From an uncultured Phascolarctobacterium sp. (GTDB taxonomy: Bacteria; Bacillota; Negativicutes; Acidaminococcales; Acidaminococcaceae): a stretch of 64,000 bases of DNA. Location: the NCBI GenBank assembly GCA_900545535.1, contig UQZN01000009.1, positions 40,128 to 104,127 of the forward strand. The letters run 5' to 3'. The position numbers and the translations under genes were made by a program. Position 1 is the stretch's first letter. Each line of letters opens with the position of its first letter. The notes under the pieces were generated by a model, which ran no database searches, was not told the DNA's origin, and saw only the letters and a list, made by a program, of their open reading frames with translations. Positions 33,301-40,579 of the stretch are shown here, one piece after another.

Positions 33301-34289
33301 CTATTATTCGTACCACCCTGGAACATACTAGTATTACCACCATTACCACCAGTACCGCCGGTAGCCTTCAGTGTCAAGTCCGCAAACTGTACATTATAAG
33401 CGCCACTGCCTGCTGCAACCAGGCCATAGGCTTCGGCCGCGCCGCCAACAGCAGCCAGTCCGACTGAGCCATAATTAGAACCACCGGAGCCGCCCCTACC
33501 GCCTGTACCGGTGATCACAATATTATTTTCCACCTTTACCTCTGCCTGCTGACCGCTCAAAACAAGGCCCTTAATAGAGGCAGTACCGGCTTTAGCACCA
33601 TTACTGCCTTGGTTGTCTTTCCCCCAACAAGCAGCCCAAGCATAACTGCCAGCATTACCGGCAGTGGCAGCCAGTGTAATGCTGTCTGCCTTCAGACTGC
33701 CATCAGTTATGGCTATGCCCGCAGCAGCATTACCCCCAGCACCACCGCCACCCAAAACAGCACCATTCACCGGGATGACCGATCCTTCACCCGCCTTGCC
33801 ACCAGAGCCGCCAGAGCCAGCTGAAGCTGTCAGTACCAGGGCACCGGTCTGCACTTCGCCAGCAACAGTCAACTGCAGTTCGGCACTGCCTCCAGCACCG
33901 CCGTTACCGGTACTAACATCAGTACGAGCAGGATTGGCCCCACCAGCGCCGCCATTACCACCCTGCACTGTTAAGCTGACAGCTTTACTGCTATCGTCAA
34001 CAGTCAAAGTACCGCTGAAATTGGCATTGCCGCCCTTGCCGCCATTACCGCCATCGTCATTTGCATCAGTACCCTGGGTACCGTCTGTACCAGCTGTACC
34101 CCCTACAGTTTCGTTATAAGCATCACTGATCACAACACCATTGCGAATATCATCGTTGCCATCTTGTCCATTGTCAGCAGCCCAGGCGGTGCCAGCCCAC
34201 ATATTCAGCCCGCTGGCCGATACGATCGACATGGCCAGTAAGGTATGGGCCACCTTTTTTGTCAGCATTTGTTTTCTACTCATTTTCAT
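30333..34289 (-). CDS. glycine-rich autotransporter adhesin-like protein
   Basis: The 1318-residue protein has a signal peptide (1-37, cleavage after GTAWA), a very glycine-rich passenger (about 40-900), a linker region (about 900-1050) and a C-terminal autotransporter barrel (about 1053-1318) ending NAGLRFTF with the terminal aromatic residue needed for outer membrane insertion. The passenger is a chain of at least nine modules: AYGLxSSG, then TADSI followed by ATGGxGGxGG, then a variable Gly/Ser/Asn loop. The first part of each module looks like a beta-helix rung; the GG-x runs resemble polyglycine-II stretches. There is no recognised enzyme domain. It probably sits on the cell surface. The upstream GT8 gene is 54 nt away. 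Confidence 0.92.
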   Translation of the reverse strand: MKMSRKQMLTKKVAHTLLAMSIVSASGLNMWAGTAWAADNGQDGNDDIRNGVVISDAYNETVGGTAGTDGTQGTDANDDGGNGGKGGNANFSGTLTVDDSSKAVSLTVQGGNGGAGGANPARTDVSTGNGGAGGSAELQLTVAGEVQTGALVLTASAGSGGSGGKAGEGSVIPVNGAVLGGGGAGGNAAAGIAITDGSLKADSITLAATAGNAGSYAWAACWGKDNQGSNGAKAGTASIKGLVLSGQQAEVKVENNIVITGTGGRGGSGGSNYGSVGLAAVGGAAEAYGLVAAGSGAYNVQFADLTLKATGGTGGNGGNTSMFQGGTNNSHGDNYMSTDGADGGSAVGKGLLVESGVVQLTANNVTIKAAGGNGGNAGSNNTANRQDAAAKVANAGQGGMASATGIEVTGGLTDKLLVGAIKATATGGAGGWGAGGSYDSMHDGTDGDQGSVGGAGGEAHAYGLFSSSSTKITADSIAAEATGGVGGYGGAGGSSEVYSSSLVAGSGAKGSTGGSGSNAYAYGIWSSSVAEVTAGSISAKATGGTGGTGGTGGQGSQSGVGGSGGSGGQAMAYGVYGSGSTLITADSISVEVTGGAGGAGAAGGSGNAGVSGKSASSTAPGTVGENGSSGAEGGSGGTGGLATAYGLHSSGGITILTAENINVQATGGVGGNGGKGGAGGRGGYGGYGHNSFVGSTGNLGDGYDGGDGGDGSDGGSGGTGGSAVAYGLHSSGGITILTADSITAQASGGTGGSGGAGALGGMGGSGGNGYSSGNNKGQDGTSGTVGQQGQDGQQGAQAEAYGVYAEKGAVITLSAKTDGGNGGTITIGAKAENAQSTKAYAIYADNATVLFNDNAVLNSDGTSTDDTVITYLNNATLGFGTPAEGQNVGRTITGGTLQLAGSNTFKFATDLNNNNADKFTFNSLAAGSSTATQYITVGYDKAFDGSRLDSFVGDVTVLTVTNLAAGQNLNNFVGKASEMDDPLTRFLATPTVAVSGNDVKITQIDFEEAGASETVMTAADAQMSVGNLWRIEGNNLMKRMGDLRSDPEAAEGGVWARYYRGEMSADSAYGRSFDQDYTAFQGGIDKVQDYKGGKLYTGIAVNRIDSNAGYNSGSGDLSSTGVGVYASWLGSKGHYLDVIARGSKLANDFKLVDRSGNTAKGDYDTWAYGISAEYGYRQDLQGGWFVEPQAELSLGRIGSADYTMSNGTEISQDAVNSAVTRIGVLSGKEFTMNGRQGNAYLKASLLHDFGGSGGGAAYYNGRSTVVESADMSGTWWEIGLGANLGLAKNSNLYFDALKTFGGDLRTEWQFNAGLRFTF

Positions 34290-34343
34290 CCTTCTTCCCT
34301 ATGTTTTTAGTTTGATTTATCTTTATTTCTTCAAATAACGTCT

Positions 34344-35267
34344 TTAAAAATATTTATCCCCCAGCAGGTATTTCAGCACAGCTTCGTAATACGAGGCCGC
34401 CTTCTGGTACTCGCCGCGGTTATGCAGCAAACGCGCCGTCAGCAGCGCCGTTTCTACCGTATTGCCATCAACAGGCCGCAGATCGCTCCACAGCGATTTT
34501 TTAACATACTGCCAGTACAGCTTTTTTTCATCGCTGTCGTAATAGTAAATATGCCAGGGCTTCACGTAGTCGATATAATGCACGATCACATCTTCCGCTG
34601 CTGCCTTCAGCACCGTGTTGTTGATAACGATACCGTTGTACTTCTTCGGCAGCTCGGTAAACTCGCCGTCGATAACGCCGTTGAGCGCGTCCTGATCGCC
34701 CCAGAGGATCTTCGTGCCGCCGACCTGCTCCAGCCACTGAAACAGCTGCTGCGTCAGTTTTTGCTGCCGCCACTTAGTCAGATTCATCAGCAGCACTCCG
34801 GAGTTAAAATAGCGGCCGTTTTTCAGACCGATACGGTCGCAGCTTTTGGCTTCGCCCCAGTCGCGTACAGCGCCTAAAACCTTACCCTGCAAGTCCGTCT
34901 GCCACAAGGATAAAATGTCGCCCTTACAGATGATGTCCGCATCAAGATAGATGATCTTTGTTATCTCCGGCGGCAGCAGCTCGGCGAACAGATAGCGGTA
35001 ATACATGGCCTGGGTGATATGCCCCGGCGGTACGATAAAGGTCATGCCTGCCGTGCTGGTGATTTGATAAAAGCGCAGTGTCAGATTACGGTAAAGCCTT
35101 TCCATCTGCAGTAATTTTTCCATATCCTCCGGCAGCAGCTCGTCGTAGACGATATGTACGATTAGATCATGCCCGATATTGTTATGTACCAGCGAAGTAA
35201 TGGTGATGCCGGCGAATTTGCCAAAATTCTTATCAATGCCGAAACCAAGATGTATTTGTTCGGGCAC
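34344..35267 (-). CDS. glycosyltransferase family 8
   Basis: The 307-residue protein has the GT8 layout: HLGFGIDKNFGKFAGITITSLVHNN at the start, the DxD motif in KIIYLDADIICKGD, FNSGVLLMNLTKWRQ and WGDQDALNGV. GT8 members in Gram-negative-type cells add glucose or galactose to the LPS core. It ends 54 nt before the autotransporter start, and could act on LPS or glycosylate the passenger; only the first is backed by family precedent. The C-terminal 40 residues resemble a TPR helix pair. Confidence 0.9.
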   Translation of the reverse strand: MPEQIHLGFGIDKNFGKFAGITITSLVHNNIGHDLIVHIVYDELLPEDMEKLLQMERLYRNLTLRFYQITSTAGMTFIVPPGHITQAMYYRYLFAELLPPEITKIIYLDADIICKGDILSLWQTDLQGKVLGAVRDWGEAKSCDRIGLKNGRYFNSGVLLMNLTKWRQQKLTQQLFQWLEQVGGTKILWGDQDALNGVIDGEFTELPKKYNGIVINNTVLKAAAEDVIVHYIDYVKPWHIYYYDSDEKKLYWQYVKKSLWSDLRPVDGNTVETALLTARLLHNRGEYQKAASYYEAVLKYLLGDKYF

Positions 35268-35384
35268 CTTACTCCTCCTCTCTCTATCTAAAATTTTCTT
35301 TGGGCTGCTTTGTTTATACCTGACCGCCTCCCTGTCTGGTAAATTTAATATATTCTCCGCAGCTGTTGCCGCGGTTACAGCGTT

Positions 35385-35726
35385 TTACCTGTGCGACAGC
35401 CTTACAAGCTGCAAAAGCTGCCGCACTTCCTCTACGGTATAAACTTCTGCTGGTGCTTCCTGCTCAGGTGCAGCCTTTCCTGCCTGCTCTTTGCCCCAGT
35501 CCAACGCCGCCCGGGTATCTAAAAAGATCTCCAGCCGGCACTCCAGCACATTGGCGATACGCAGCAGCAGCCTCAGGTTGACGTTGACATGGTTACGTTC
35601 CAGATTACTCAGATGGGTCTGGCTGATACCGATACGTTCAGCCATATCCTGCTGGCTTACCTGGCAGGCCATCCGCAGAAAACGGATATTGCCGCCGATA
35701 TTTTTCAGGCATTTTTCGTCGTACAC
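35385..35726 (-). CDS. XRE family transcriptional regulator
   Basis: The 113-residue protein has an N-terminal helix-turn-helix (LRMACQVSQQDMAERIGISQTHLSNLERNH, about 17-46) and an uncharacterised tail rich in Ala/Glu. It is encoded 117 nt upstream of the GT8 gene on the same strand, so it may control the surface module. Confidence 0.9.
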   Translation of the reverse strand: MYDEKCLKNIGGNIRFLRMACQVSQQDMAERIGISQTHLSNLERNHVNVNLRLLLRIANVLECRLEIFLDTRAALDWGKEQAGKAAPEQEAPAEVYTVEEVRQLLQLVRLSHR

Positions 35727-36105
35727 CTTTTCACCCCACTCCTGATCTGACGGAAATATTGTTCCGTCTTTGTCTTACTTCGCCGAAAGTCTAATTTTAT
35801 TTACCAAAACTTTAAAAACATTTGTTAAAATAATATTCGCACCTATTATAGCACACTTGTACCCCCCCACAAGACATACTGACGGATATTTTCGACGCAG
35901 CTTGGCTGTCTATTGCCCTTACGGTTTGCCAGCCGCCAGGAGAGAAGAGGAGCCGTACGGTGTCACGGCTTGCCGGACACTGGTTATTTTGCTTTTAAAT
36001 TTTCTTTTTCCTTAAAATTTCAATTTTTGATTTTTAATTTAGATTTTTATTTTTTCTTATGTTAGATTGCTTTATTTAGTATTTTCTTTTTCTTATGCAG
36101 CTTTC
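35727..36105. other. AT-rich intergenic stretch
   Basis: No convincing gene. The left half holds the presumed promoter region of the XRE gene; 35880-35995 is moderately GC-rich with short inverted segments (GCCGTACGGTGTCACGGC); 35990-36100 is strongly biased to T on the plus strand. Confidence 0.5.
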
Positions 36106-36747
36106 TTCCAGAAGCAAGCTGCGCAATCTACAGAGGCTCATTATGCAATCGCCTCTTGCGCTGTCCGTTTTACCATTGCATTATTTTCGGCGTTAGCACT
36201 TGCAACTAATGCGGTAAAAAGGCAATAAGCTTGCGCACTATGGCAAGTCCTGTTTTGCTTTACTCGCTGTCCGGCTTCCAGGCAACTGCTTTTTTTAGGT
36301 TCACAGAAATACTTCCCTATTCGGTCAGTATTTCTGCGGGCTTTCGGCAATCCTGTTCCATGCTGCGCATATAACAGTGCCTCAATGCCTTGACCACAAT
36401 ATGCGCTCAAAACCCTGCATCGCACTATTCAGCTATAAATTTCATAAAGCATAGTATCAAACACCTAATGTTATCAATGCTTAGTAACTACAGCACTAGA
36501 ACGTAGGGGGTTAGGGCACATTGAGCAGATTTTGTTATGTGCGATGCGAATAAAGCGAAAGCGGAGTGACTTGTTTAAGGCATTGTTGCTCAGATAATTT
36601 ATCTTCGGCAACAATGCCGAGTTTCGCGGAGCCGCCGTTGAGCGAAGCAAAATAAAAATCTGCGACGTGCCGGTTTTTCTTTGGTTCGTTTCTTTTACCG
36701 CTAAAAGAAATGAACATTTAAACGAATTGCTTCCAGAAGCAAGCTGC
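36106..36747. repeat. noncoding block bounded by 17-bp direct repeats
   Basis: TTCCAGAAGCAAGCTGC occurs at 36106-36122 and 36731-36747. The 608 bp between them hold only unconvincing reading frames on the minus strand (36141-36425, 36535-36717, 36474-36974), with arginine- and serine-rich composition unlike the neighbouring genes. Each repeat can fold on itself (CTTCCAGAAG core). It may be a small nonautonomous repeat or a relic. Confidence 0.45.
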
Positions 36748-36761
36748 ATAAATAAAAAAGA

Positions 36762-36804
36762 AAACCCCTGTGCGGCTGCATAAAATACAGTCACACAGGG
36801 GTTT
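36762..36804 (-). terminator. strong minus-strand terminator of toxin transcript
   Basis: AAACCCCTGTG and CACAGGGGTTT pair with an inner stem; on the minus strand the hairpin is followed by TTTTCTTTTTTATTTA. No such T run exists on the plus side. It would end a minus-strand transcript starting near 37190. Confidence 0.8.
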
Positions 36805-36831
36805 GAAATTACTTGACAGGTACGATATAAT
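36803..36831 (+). promoter_or_regulatory. promoter of first small RNA
   Basis: TTGAAA (36803-36808), 17-nt spacer, TATAAT (36826-36831). The spacer end and -10 (ACTTGACA, one variable base, GTACGATATAAT) recur at the second small RNA promoter. Confidence 0.7.
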
Positions 36832-36837
36832 AGTAAA

Positions 36838-36926
36838 AGAGATAGCTGATGCGGGAACGTCAGCTCTCCCCTGAAATTTAATAATTTGACGGGAAGCTGC
36901 GTAGCCACTTGGTTATGCGGCTTTTT
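36838..36926 (+). ncRNA. putative small RNA 1 (antitoxin-like)
   Basis: A transcript of about 90 nt is predicted from the promoter at 36803-36831. It would begin near AAAAGAGATAGC, contain the hairpin AGCTGA/TCAGCT, and end at the hairpin AGCTGCGTAGC/GTTATGCGGCT followed by TTTTT (36895-36926). Its 5' end resembles small RNA 2. It is fully complementary to the predicted toxin mRNA 3' UTR. Confidence 0.55.
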
Positions 36927-36953
36927 GCTTTTACTTGACAAGTACGATATAAT
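36925..36953 (+). promoter_or_regulatory. promoter of second small RNA
   Basis: TTGCTT (36925-36930), 17-nt spacer, TATAAT (36948-36953). The spacer contains the palindrome ACTTGACAAGT. The segment ACTTGACAAGTACGATATAA is shared, with one change, with the first small RNA promoter. Confidence 0.65.
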
Positions 36954-36959
36954 ATAAAT

Positions 36960-37055
36960 ACAAAGAGATAGCAAATGTTTGGTAGCGTTGGCTCATCTCG
37001 TAACTTTTATGTTGATTGAAGACGAGCCCGCATACTTTTATGTTGGGCTCATTTT
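36960..37055 (+). ncRNA. putative small RNA 2, antitoxin RNA
   Basis: A transcript of about 95 nt is predicted to start near 36960 and end at GAGCCC/GGGCTC (37024-37050) followed by ATTTTCTT. The 5' part can fold (GAGAT/ATCTC). It opposes the 3' end of the minus-strand toxin transcript, in the manner of RatA opposite TxpA. Its first 40 nt also match the first 30 nt of the toxin transcript (AGAGATAGCAAATG and TTGGCTCATC). Confidence 0.65.
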
Positions 37056-37059
37056 CTTG

Positions 37060-37137
37060 CTATTTTACGGCAAGAATAATGGTTGCCACGAGGATACCAA
37101 AAGCAATCATCAATGATAATGCCTGATATACACTCAT
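37060..37137 (-). CDS. holin-like type I toxin, 25 residues
   Basis: A minus-strand ATG at 37137, preceded by GGTGGTGAG, opens a 25-residue frame beginning MSVYQALSLMIAFG, continuing as one hydrophobic helix, and ending AVK before TAG. The start MSVY-ALxLMIAFG is the signature of the putative holin-like toxin family (Hol_Tox, related to TxpA-type membrane toxins). A promoter lies at 37198-37226, and antisense small RNAs lie downstream. By family knowledge such peptides depolarise or permeabilise the membrane and are silenced by antisense RNA. The gene is far too short for ordinary gene calling. Confidence 0.8.
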   Translation of the reverse strand: MSVYQALSLMIAFGILVATIILAVK

Positions 37138-37197
37138 AGTCTCACCACCAATCCGCTACGGGACTGATGAGCCAACTCATTTGCTATCTCTCGCCTT

Positions 37198-37226
37198 AGT
37201 ATAGCACTTTACATTCAAGTTTACAA
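37198..37226 (-). promoter_or_regulatory. promoter of the holin-like toxin
   Basis: On the minus strand TTGTAA (37221-37226) and TATACT (37198-37203) are 17 nt apart. The predicted transcript starts near 37191, about 55 nt before the toxin start codon. Confidence 0.65.
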
Positions 37227-37264
37227 ACAATAGTTCACTTTTTATTCATGCACAAAATATTTTT

Positions 37265-37333
37265 GCCCGGTCAGTTATGGCCGGGTTTATTTTTTATAAA
37301 AAAATTAGCCCCTGAAAGGGGCTAAAAGTTTTT
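37265..37333 (+). terminator. two consecutive terminator hairpins
   Basis: CCCGG/CCGGG followed by TTTATTTTTT (37266-37292), then TTAGCCCC/GGGGCTAA followed by AAGTTTTT (37305-37333). No upstream plus-strand gene is evident, so these insulate the sigma-factor gene from the toxin locus or end an unseen small RNA. Confidence 0.7.
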
Positions 37334-37435
37334 GCGCCATTTTTCCCTATTTACTTTTGCGTAAAACAGGCGTACACTAGCTACTGTTGCGCGTAACGAT
37401 CGACAGTATAACCGGTTATCATAAAATCAAGGGAC

Positions 37436-38053
37436 TTGATCACTATAAATAAATTTAACGATTTCAACAATAACGATACGGACGAAACCCAGGCAGAACG
37501 CTTACAGCGGCTGATAACTGCTGCCCAAAACAAAGATAAGGCCGCACTTTTGCAGTTATGCGAGGATTTTAAGCCGCTGCTGCAAAGCGAGGCCCGCCGG
37601 GAAATGTTTTATAAGTCGCTGGGACGCGACGCCGAAAGTATTGCCGTGCTGGCTTTTATCGAGCTGGTATTGAAATATAAGGGCGCCGATTACCTGAACT
37701 GGCCCGGCTATGCCCGCTGCAAGGTGCATTTTGCCCTTTTTGACGCTATGGAAAAACAGGGCAGGATCTGGGAAAATGAAACGCAGATCGATACGGGCAG
37801 CGAGGCCGGTATCGACCTGCTGGACAGCGGCTATAGCGAAGCCTGTGCCCTGGACGAGCTGGCGCAGCTTTTGCTGTCGCTGGACCTGCAGGAAGCACTG
37901 GCGCAGCTGAACGAACAGCAGCGCAGAATACTGCTGTTGCTGTTCATAGCTGACCTGAAACCTGCCGAAGCAGCCAGACGTCTGCACTGCACGGTGCGTA
38001 ATATCACCAAGCACCGTTTGAAGGCACTGGACAGGCTGCGGGAACTGCTGTAA
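37436..38053 (+). CDS. sigma-70 family protein, atypical
   Basis: The 205-residue frame starts with TTG. Its C-terminus (about 150-205) is a sigma region-4-like helix-turn-helix: ALAQLNEQQRRILLLLFIADLKPAEAARRLHCTVRNITKHRLKALDRL. The N-terminal half (ITAAQNKDKAALLQLCEDFKPLL) resembles region 2 of UviA/BotR-like or phage-type sigma proteins. The start context (AAGGGAC directly before TTG) is weak. The target promoters are unknown; no anti-sigma gene is next to it. Confidence 0.75.
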   Translation: MITINKFNDFNNNDTDETQAERLQRLITAAQNKDKAALLQLCEDFKPLLQSEARREMFYKSLGRDAESIAVLAFIELVLKYKGADYLNWPGYARCKVHFALFDAMEKQGRIWENETQIDTGSEAGIDLLDSGYSEACALDELAQLLLSLDLQEALAQLNEQQRRILLLLFIADLKPAEAARRLHCTVRNITKHRLKALDRLRELL

Positions 38054-38079
38054 AAGCTGATACTGAATAAAAAAACAAA

Positions 38080-38122
38080 ACAGTCCCTCAAAAGTTATTT
38101 ACTCTAACTTTCAAGGGACTGT
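38080..38122. terminator. terminator between sigma-like and DMT genes
   Basis: ACAGTCCCT and AGGGACTGT with an inner AAAGTTA/TAACTTT stem, followed by TATTTTTC. It serves both convergent genes. Confidence 0.85.
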
Positions 38123-38149
38123 TATTTTTCTAAAATTATTGTTTCCTGT

Positions 38150-39061
38150 TTATTTCCTGAAGCGCAGACTGCTTTTCAGCATCGTTACCACATCGCCCGA
38201 CAGCAGCAGACCGGTCAGTGTCAGCAGCATGCCGCAGGCGATGACCGTTGTGATCTGTTCGTCCAGTACAAGGACCGAGGTTATGACTGTAACGACCGGC
38301 GCCAGATAAATATAGGCGCTGGTTTTGATCGCGCCCAGCAGCTTGACAGCCATATTCCAGGTCACAAAGCACATCGCAGACGCGCCGACGCCCAGAAACA
38401 GCAGATTGAACAGGTTGACCGGGTCAGCCAGCCGTTCAAAGCCCCAGCGAAAATCCATGAACAGCAGTGCCGGCAGCATAAATACTAGACCATACATAAA
38501 GGTATGCCGCGTACTTTGGATAGCATTATAACCAAAGGCGCTGATTTTTTTGGACAGCACTGCATAAACGGCCCAGGTCGCTGCCGCAGCCAGCGCCAGC
38601 AGATCGCCTAAGGGATTGATCTGCAGCTGCGTCGCGCTGTTGAAGCTGATCATGGCGATACCGGCAATAGCCAGCACGAAACCGACGATAAATTTTTTCT
38701 GCAGGGCTTCGCCGGCCAAAAAACGGCAGGCCAGCAATGCAGTAAAAAAAGGCGCTGTTGCCGTAATAACGCCCACGTTGGAAGCAGGCGCGTACACCAG
38801 CGCGATATTCTCAAACAAATAATACAGCGTGATACCGCTGAGCCCGGCTCCGGCAAAGATCCATTCCTGTTTTTTATCGGTCACCCGCAGACGGTGCGGA
38901 TAGATCAGGAACAAAACGATCAGTCCCATGATAAAACGGAAAAACAAGATCTCTATCGGCGTAAAGCTGCGCAGCAATACTTTGGTAGAAATAAAGGTCG
39001 TGCCCCAGAGCAGGATCGTCACCAGAGCAAAAAGGTGTCCCATCAAAATTTTATTCCGCAT
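38150..39061 (-). CDS. EamA/DMT family transporter
   Basis: The 303-residue protein has ten hydrophobic segments in two EamA repeats, starting GHLFALVTILLWGTTFISTKVLLRSFTPIEILFFRF. DMT members export amino acids or metabolites. AGGAG precedes the ATG. An AraC-type gene lies 11 nt upstream on the same strand and probably controls it. Confidence 0.92.
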   Translation of the reverse strand: MRNKILMGHLFALVTILLWGTTFISTKVLLRSFTPIEILFFRFIMGLIVLFLIYPHRLRVTDKKQEWIFAGAGLSGITLYYLFENIALVYAPASNVGVITATAPFFTALLACRFLAGEALQKKFIVGFVLAIAGIAMISFNSATQLQINPLGDLLALAAAATWAVYAVLSKKISAFGYNAIQSTRHTFMYGLVFMLPALLFMDFRWGFERLADPVNLFNLLFLGVGASAMCFVTWNMAVKLLGAIKTSAYIYLAPVVTVITSVLVLDEQITTVIACGMLLTLTGLLLSGDVVTMLKSSLRFRK

Positions 39062-39072
39062 AGCTTCTCCTG

Positions 39073-39888
39073 TTATTTTACTCTAAAAATCGTACGGTAT
39101 TGGCCCGGCGTCAGGCCAATGACTTCTTTAAAAAACTTACTGAAATGGCTTTGGTCGGTAAACCCGGTCATCAATGCCACTTCAGCCGGCTCCAGCCCCT
39201 GACCCAGCAGCTCTTTGGCTTTGCCGATCCTGATCGTTTCCAGATAACGGTAGGGCGTGATGCCTGCCGTTTTGGTAAACAGCCGCAGCAGGGAATATTT
39301 GTTCATTGCCGCCACGTCAGCCAGTTCTTCCAGCGTTACCTTGTCCGTATAATGTTCCAGCAGATACTCCGTTACCTTCTGTACCGGCGGCGCTTTGGTC
39401 GCGGCAGACATTTTACTGATACCTGCGGCAACAAGCTGTTCCAGCAAAAAGTACAGGGCTTCTTCCTTAGCCAGGTCCTCCTGCTCCTGCATGATCATTT
39501 GATGCAGCTCGCGCAGCAGCGCAGCCGTTCGCTCGTCCCCGCGCAGAACAGGGCTGGTAAACAGCGGCAGTTCACTGCTGCCCGTCAGTTCCAGCATGGC
39601 CTGGCGCATGATCTCCGGCTTGATGTTCAGGCAGCGCAGATCCAGCAGGTCATTATCCATAGGTTCGCAGTTGTGCGGGGCGCGGGGATTGAACAGCAGC
39701 ACATCACCGGCAGTGATATAATAATCCACATTGTCATAACACATATGGCGCAGGCCGCTTTTCTCCACCAGCCCGATCACGTAATATTCGTGGAAATGCT
39801 GCGGAAATCTTTGCAGTATCCCCTGAAACCAATAGGCTTCCAGCCGCAGTTTCTTATCGTATTTTACAAAGCGTTTTTCGTTTTTCAC
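39073..39888 (-). CDS. AraC family transcriptional regulator
   Basis: I start at the GTG at 39888, preceded by AAAGGAG; the frame reaching 39990 lacks such a site. The 271-residue protein has a cupin sensor (FPQHFHEYYVIGLVEKSG; VLLFNPRAPHNCEP) and the AraC double helix-turn-helix (LEELADVAAMNKYSLLRLFTKTAGITPYRYL; EVALMTGFTDQSHFSKFFKEVIGLTPGQYR). It is adjacent to a DMT transporter, a common exporter-regulator pairing. Confidence 0.93.
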   Translation of the reverse strand: MKNEKRFVKYDKKLRLEAYWFQGILQRFPQHFHEYYVIGLVEKSGLRHMCYDNVDYYITAGDVLLFNPRAPHNCEPMDNDLLDLRCLNIKPEIMRQAMLELTGSSELPLFTSPVLRGDERTAALLRELHQMIMQEQEDLAKEEALYFLLEQLVAAGISKMSAATKAPPVQKVTEYLLEHYTDKVTLEELADVAAMNKYSLLRLFTKTAGITPYRYLETIRIGKAKELLGQGLEPAEVALMTGFTDQSHFSKFFKEVIGLTPGQYRTIFRVK

Positions 39889-39960
39889 AGCAGACTCCTT
39901 TAGTTTATCATAGCAAAAAGCCGCCGCGTTATCTTGTATGATATTGACCGCCATTATAAA

Positions 39961-39985
39961 AGAACCTGCGTAAAACGCAGGTTCT
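39961..39985. terminator. terminator
   Basis: AGAACCTGCG and CGCAGGTTCT around TAAAA, directly after the minus-strand gene ending at 39991. Confidence 0.75.
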
Positions 39986-39990
39986 GGCAA

Positions 39991-40434
39991 TCAACGCATA
40001 TTTTCGATAAAATCTTCAAAATTATTGATGAGGATCGGATGGCCTGTGACTTTCAAATCACGCAGGTGCGTGCCATAGGATTCATAAATATTTTCAGACA
40101 GGTCCATTTTCAGGCCTTCTTTGATATATTCTTCGATCATTTTGACGATAAAACGGTTGATCTCGCCTGTGCCGGCTTTGACATTGAGCGGAATGATACG
40201 TTCTTCAGGCTCATAGCTTTCGACCGTCACGTCCCAGCCGCCGGGAATAGGCGGCAGACGCTTTGCCAGGATCATATATTCGGGTGAAAACCCTACATAA
40301 GCTTCCAGCTTATTCTGCAATTTTGCTTTAGTAACGGGATAACCGTTAGCGTTGCCCCATTTTACTATTTCATCACAAACTTCATTATTGTGGATAACAC
40401 TGGAAAATGTAGTTTTTGCTAAAACTTCAGCCAT
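39991..40434 (-). CDS. hypothetical protein
   Basis: A run of three ATG codons follows GGAGGT; the third, at 40434, has the best spacing, giving 147 residues. The product is soluble, mixed alpha/beta in appearance, with KLEAYVGFSPEYMILAKRLPPIPGGW in the middle. I recognise no family. It has its own terminator and stands alone. Confidence 0.75.
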   Translation of the reverse strand: MAEVLAKTTFSSVIHNNEVCDEIVKWGNANGYPVTKAKLQNKLEAYVGFSPEYMILAKRLPPIPGGWDVTVESYEPEERIIPLNVKAGTGEINRFIVKMIEEYIKEGLKMDLSENIYESYGTHLRDLKVTGHPILINNFEDFIENMR

Positions 40435-40543
40435 CATCATACCTCCAACATCGTAAAATCTAATTACTATTGTACTTTATCTTGGCAAGAAATTCAACTT
40501 ATTCGCCTGATGCCGTGTAATTTTATCACTGAAGGCAAAAAAA

Positions 40544-40564
40544 GACACCGGCAAAGCCGGTGCC
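40544..40564 (-). terminator. terminator of the M20-DUF3100 operon
   Basis: On the minus strand GGCACCGGC and GCCGGTGTC pair around TTT, followed by a run of T residues (AAAAAAA on the plus strand at 40537-40543). Confidence 0.85.
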
Positions 40565-40579
40565 TGTAAATACTGCCAT

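Noticed and set aside
30333..34289. Glycine-rich repeats as a possible CRISPR or tandem DNA array
   Set aside because: The repeats are irregular at the DNA level and keep an open reading frame; there are no constant repeats with unique spacers, and no cas genes in the window.
35770..36015. Plus-strand frame of 81 residues after the XRE gene
   Set aside because: No ribosome binding site, no family resemblance, and odd composition; treated as noncoding.
36474..36974. Minus-strand frame of 166 residues
   Set aside because: It runs through the terminator and small RNA promoters, has no ribosome binding site, and its composition is not protein-like.
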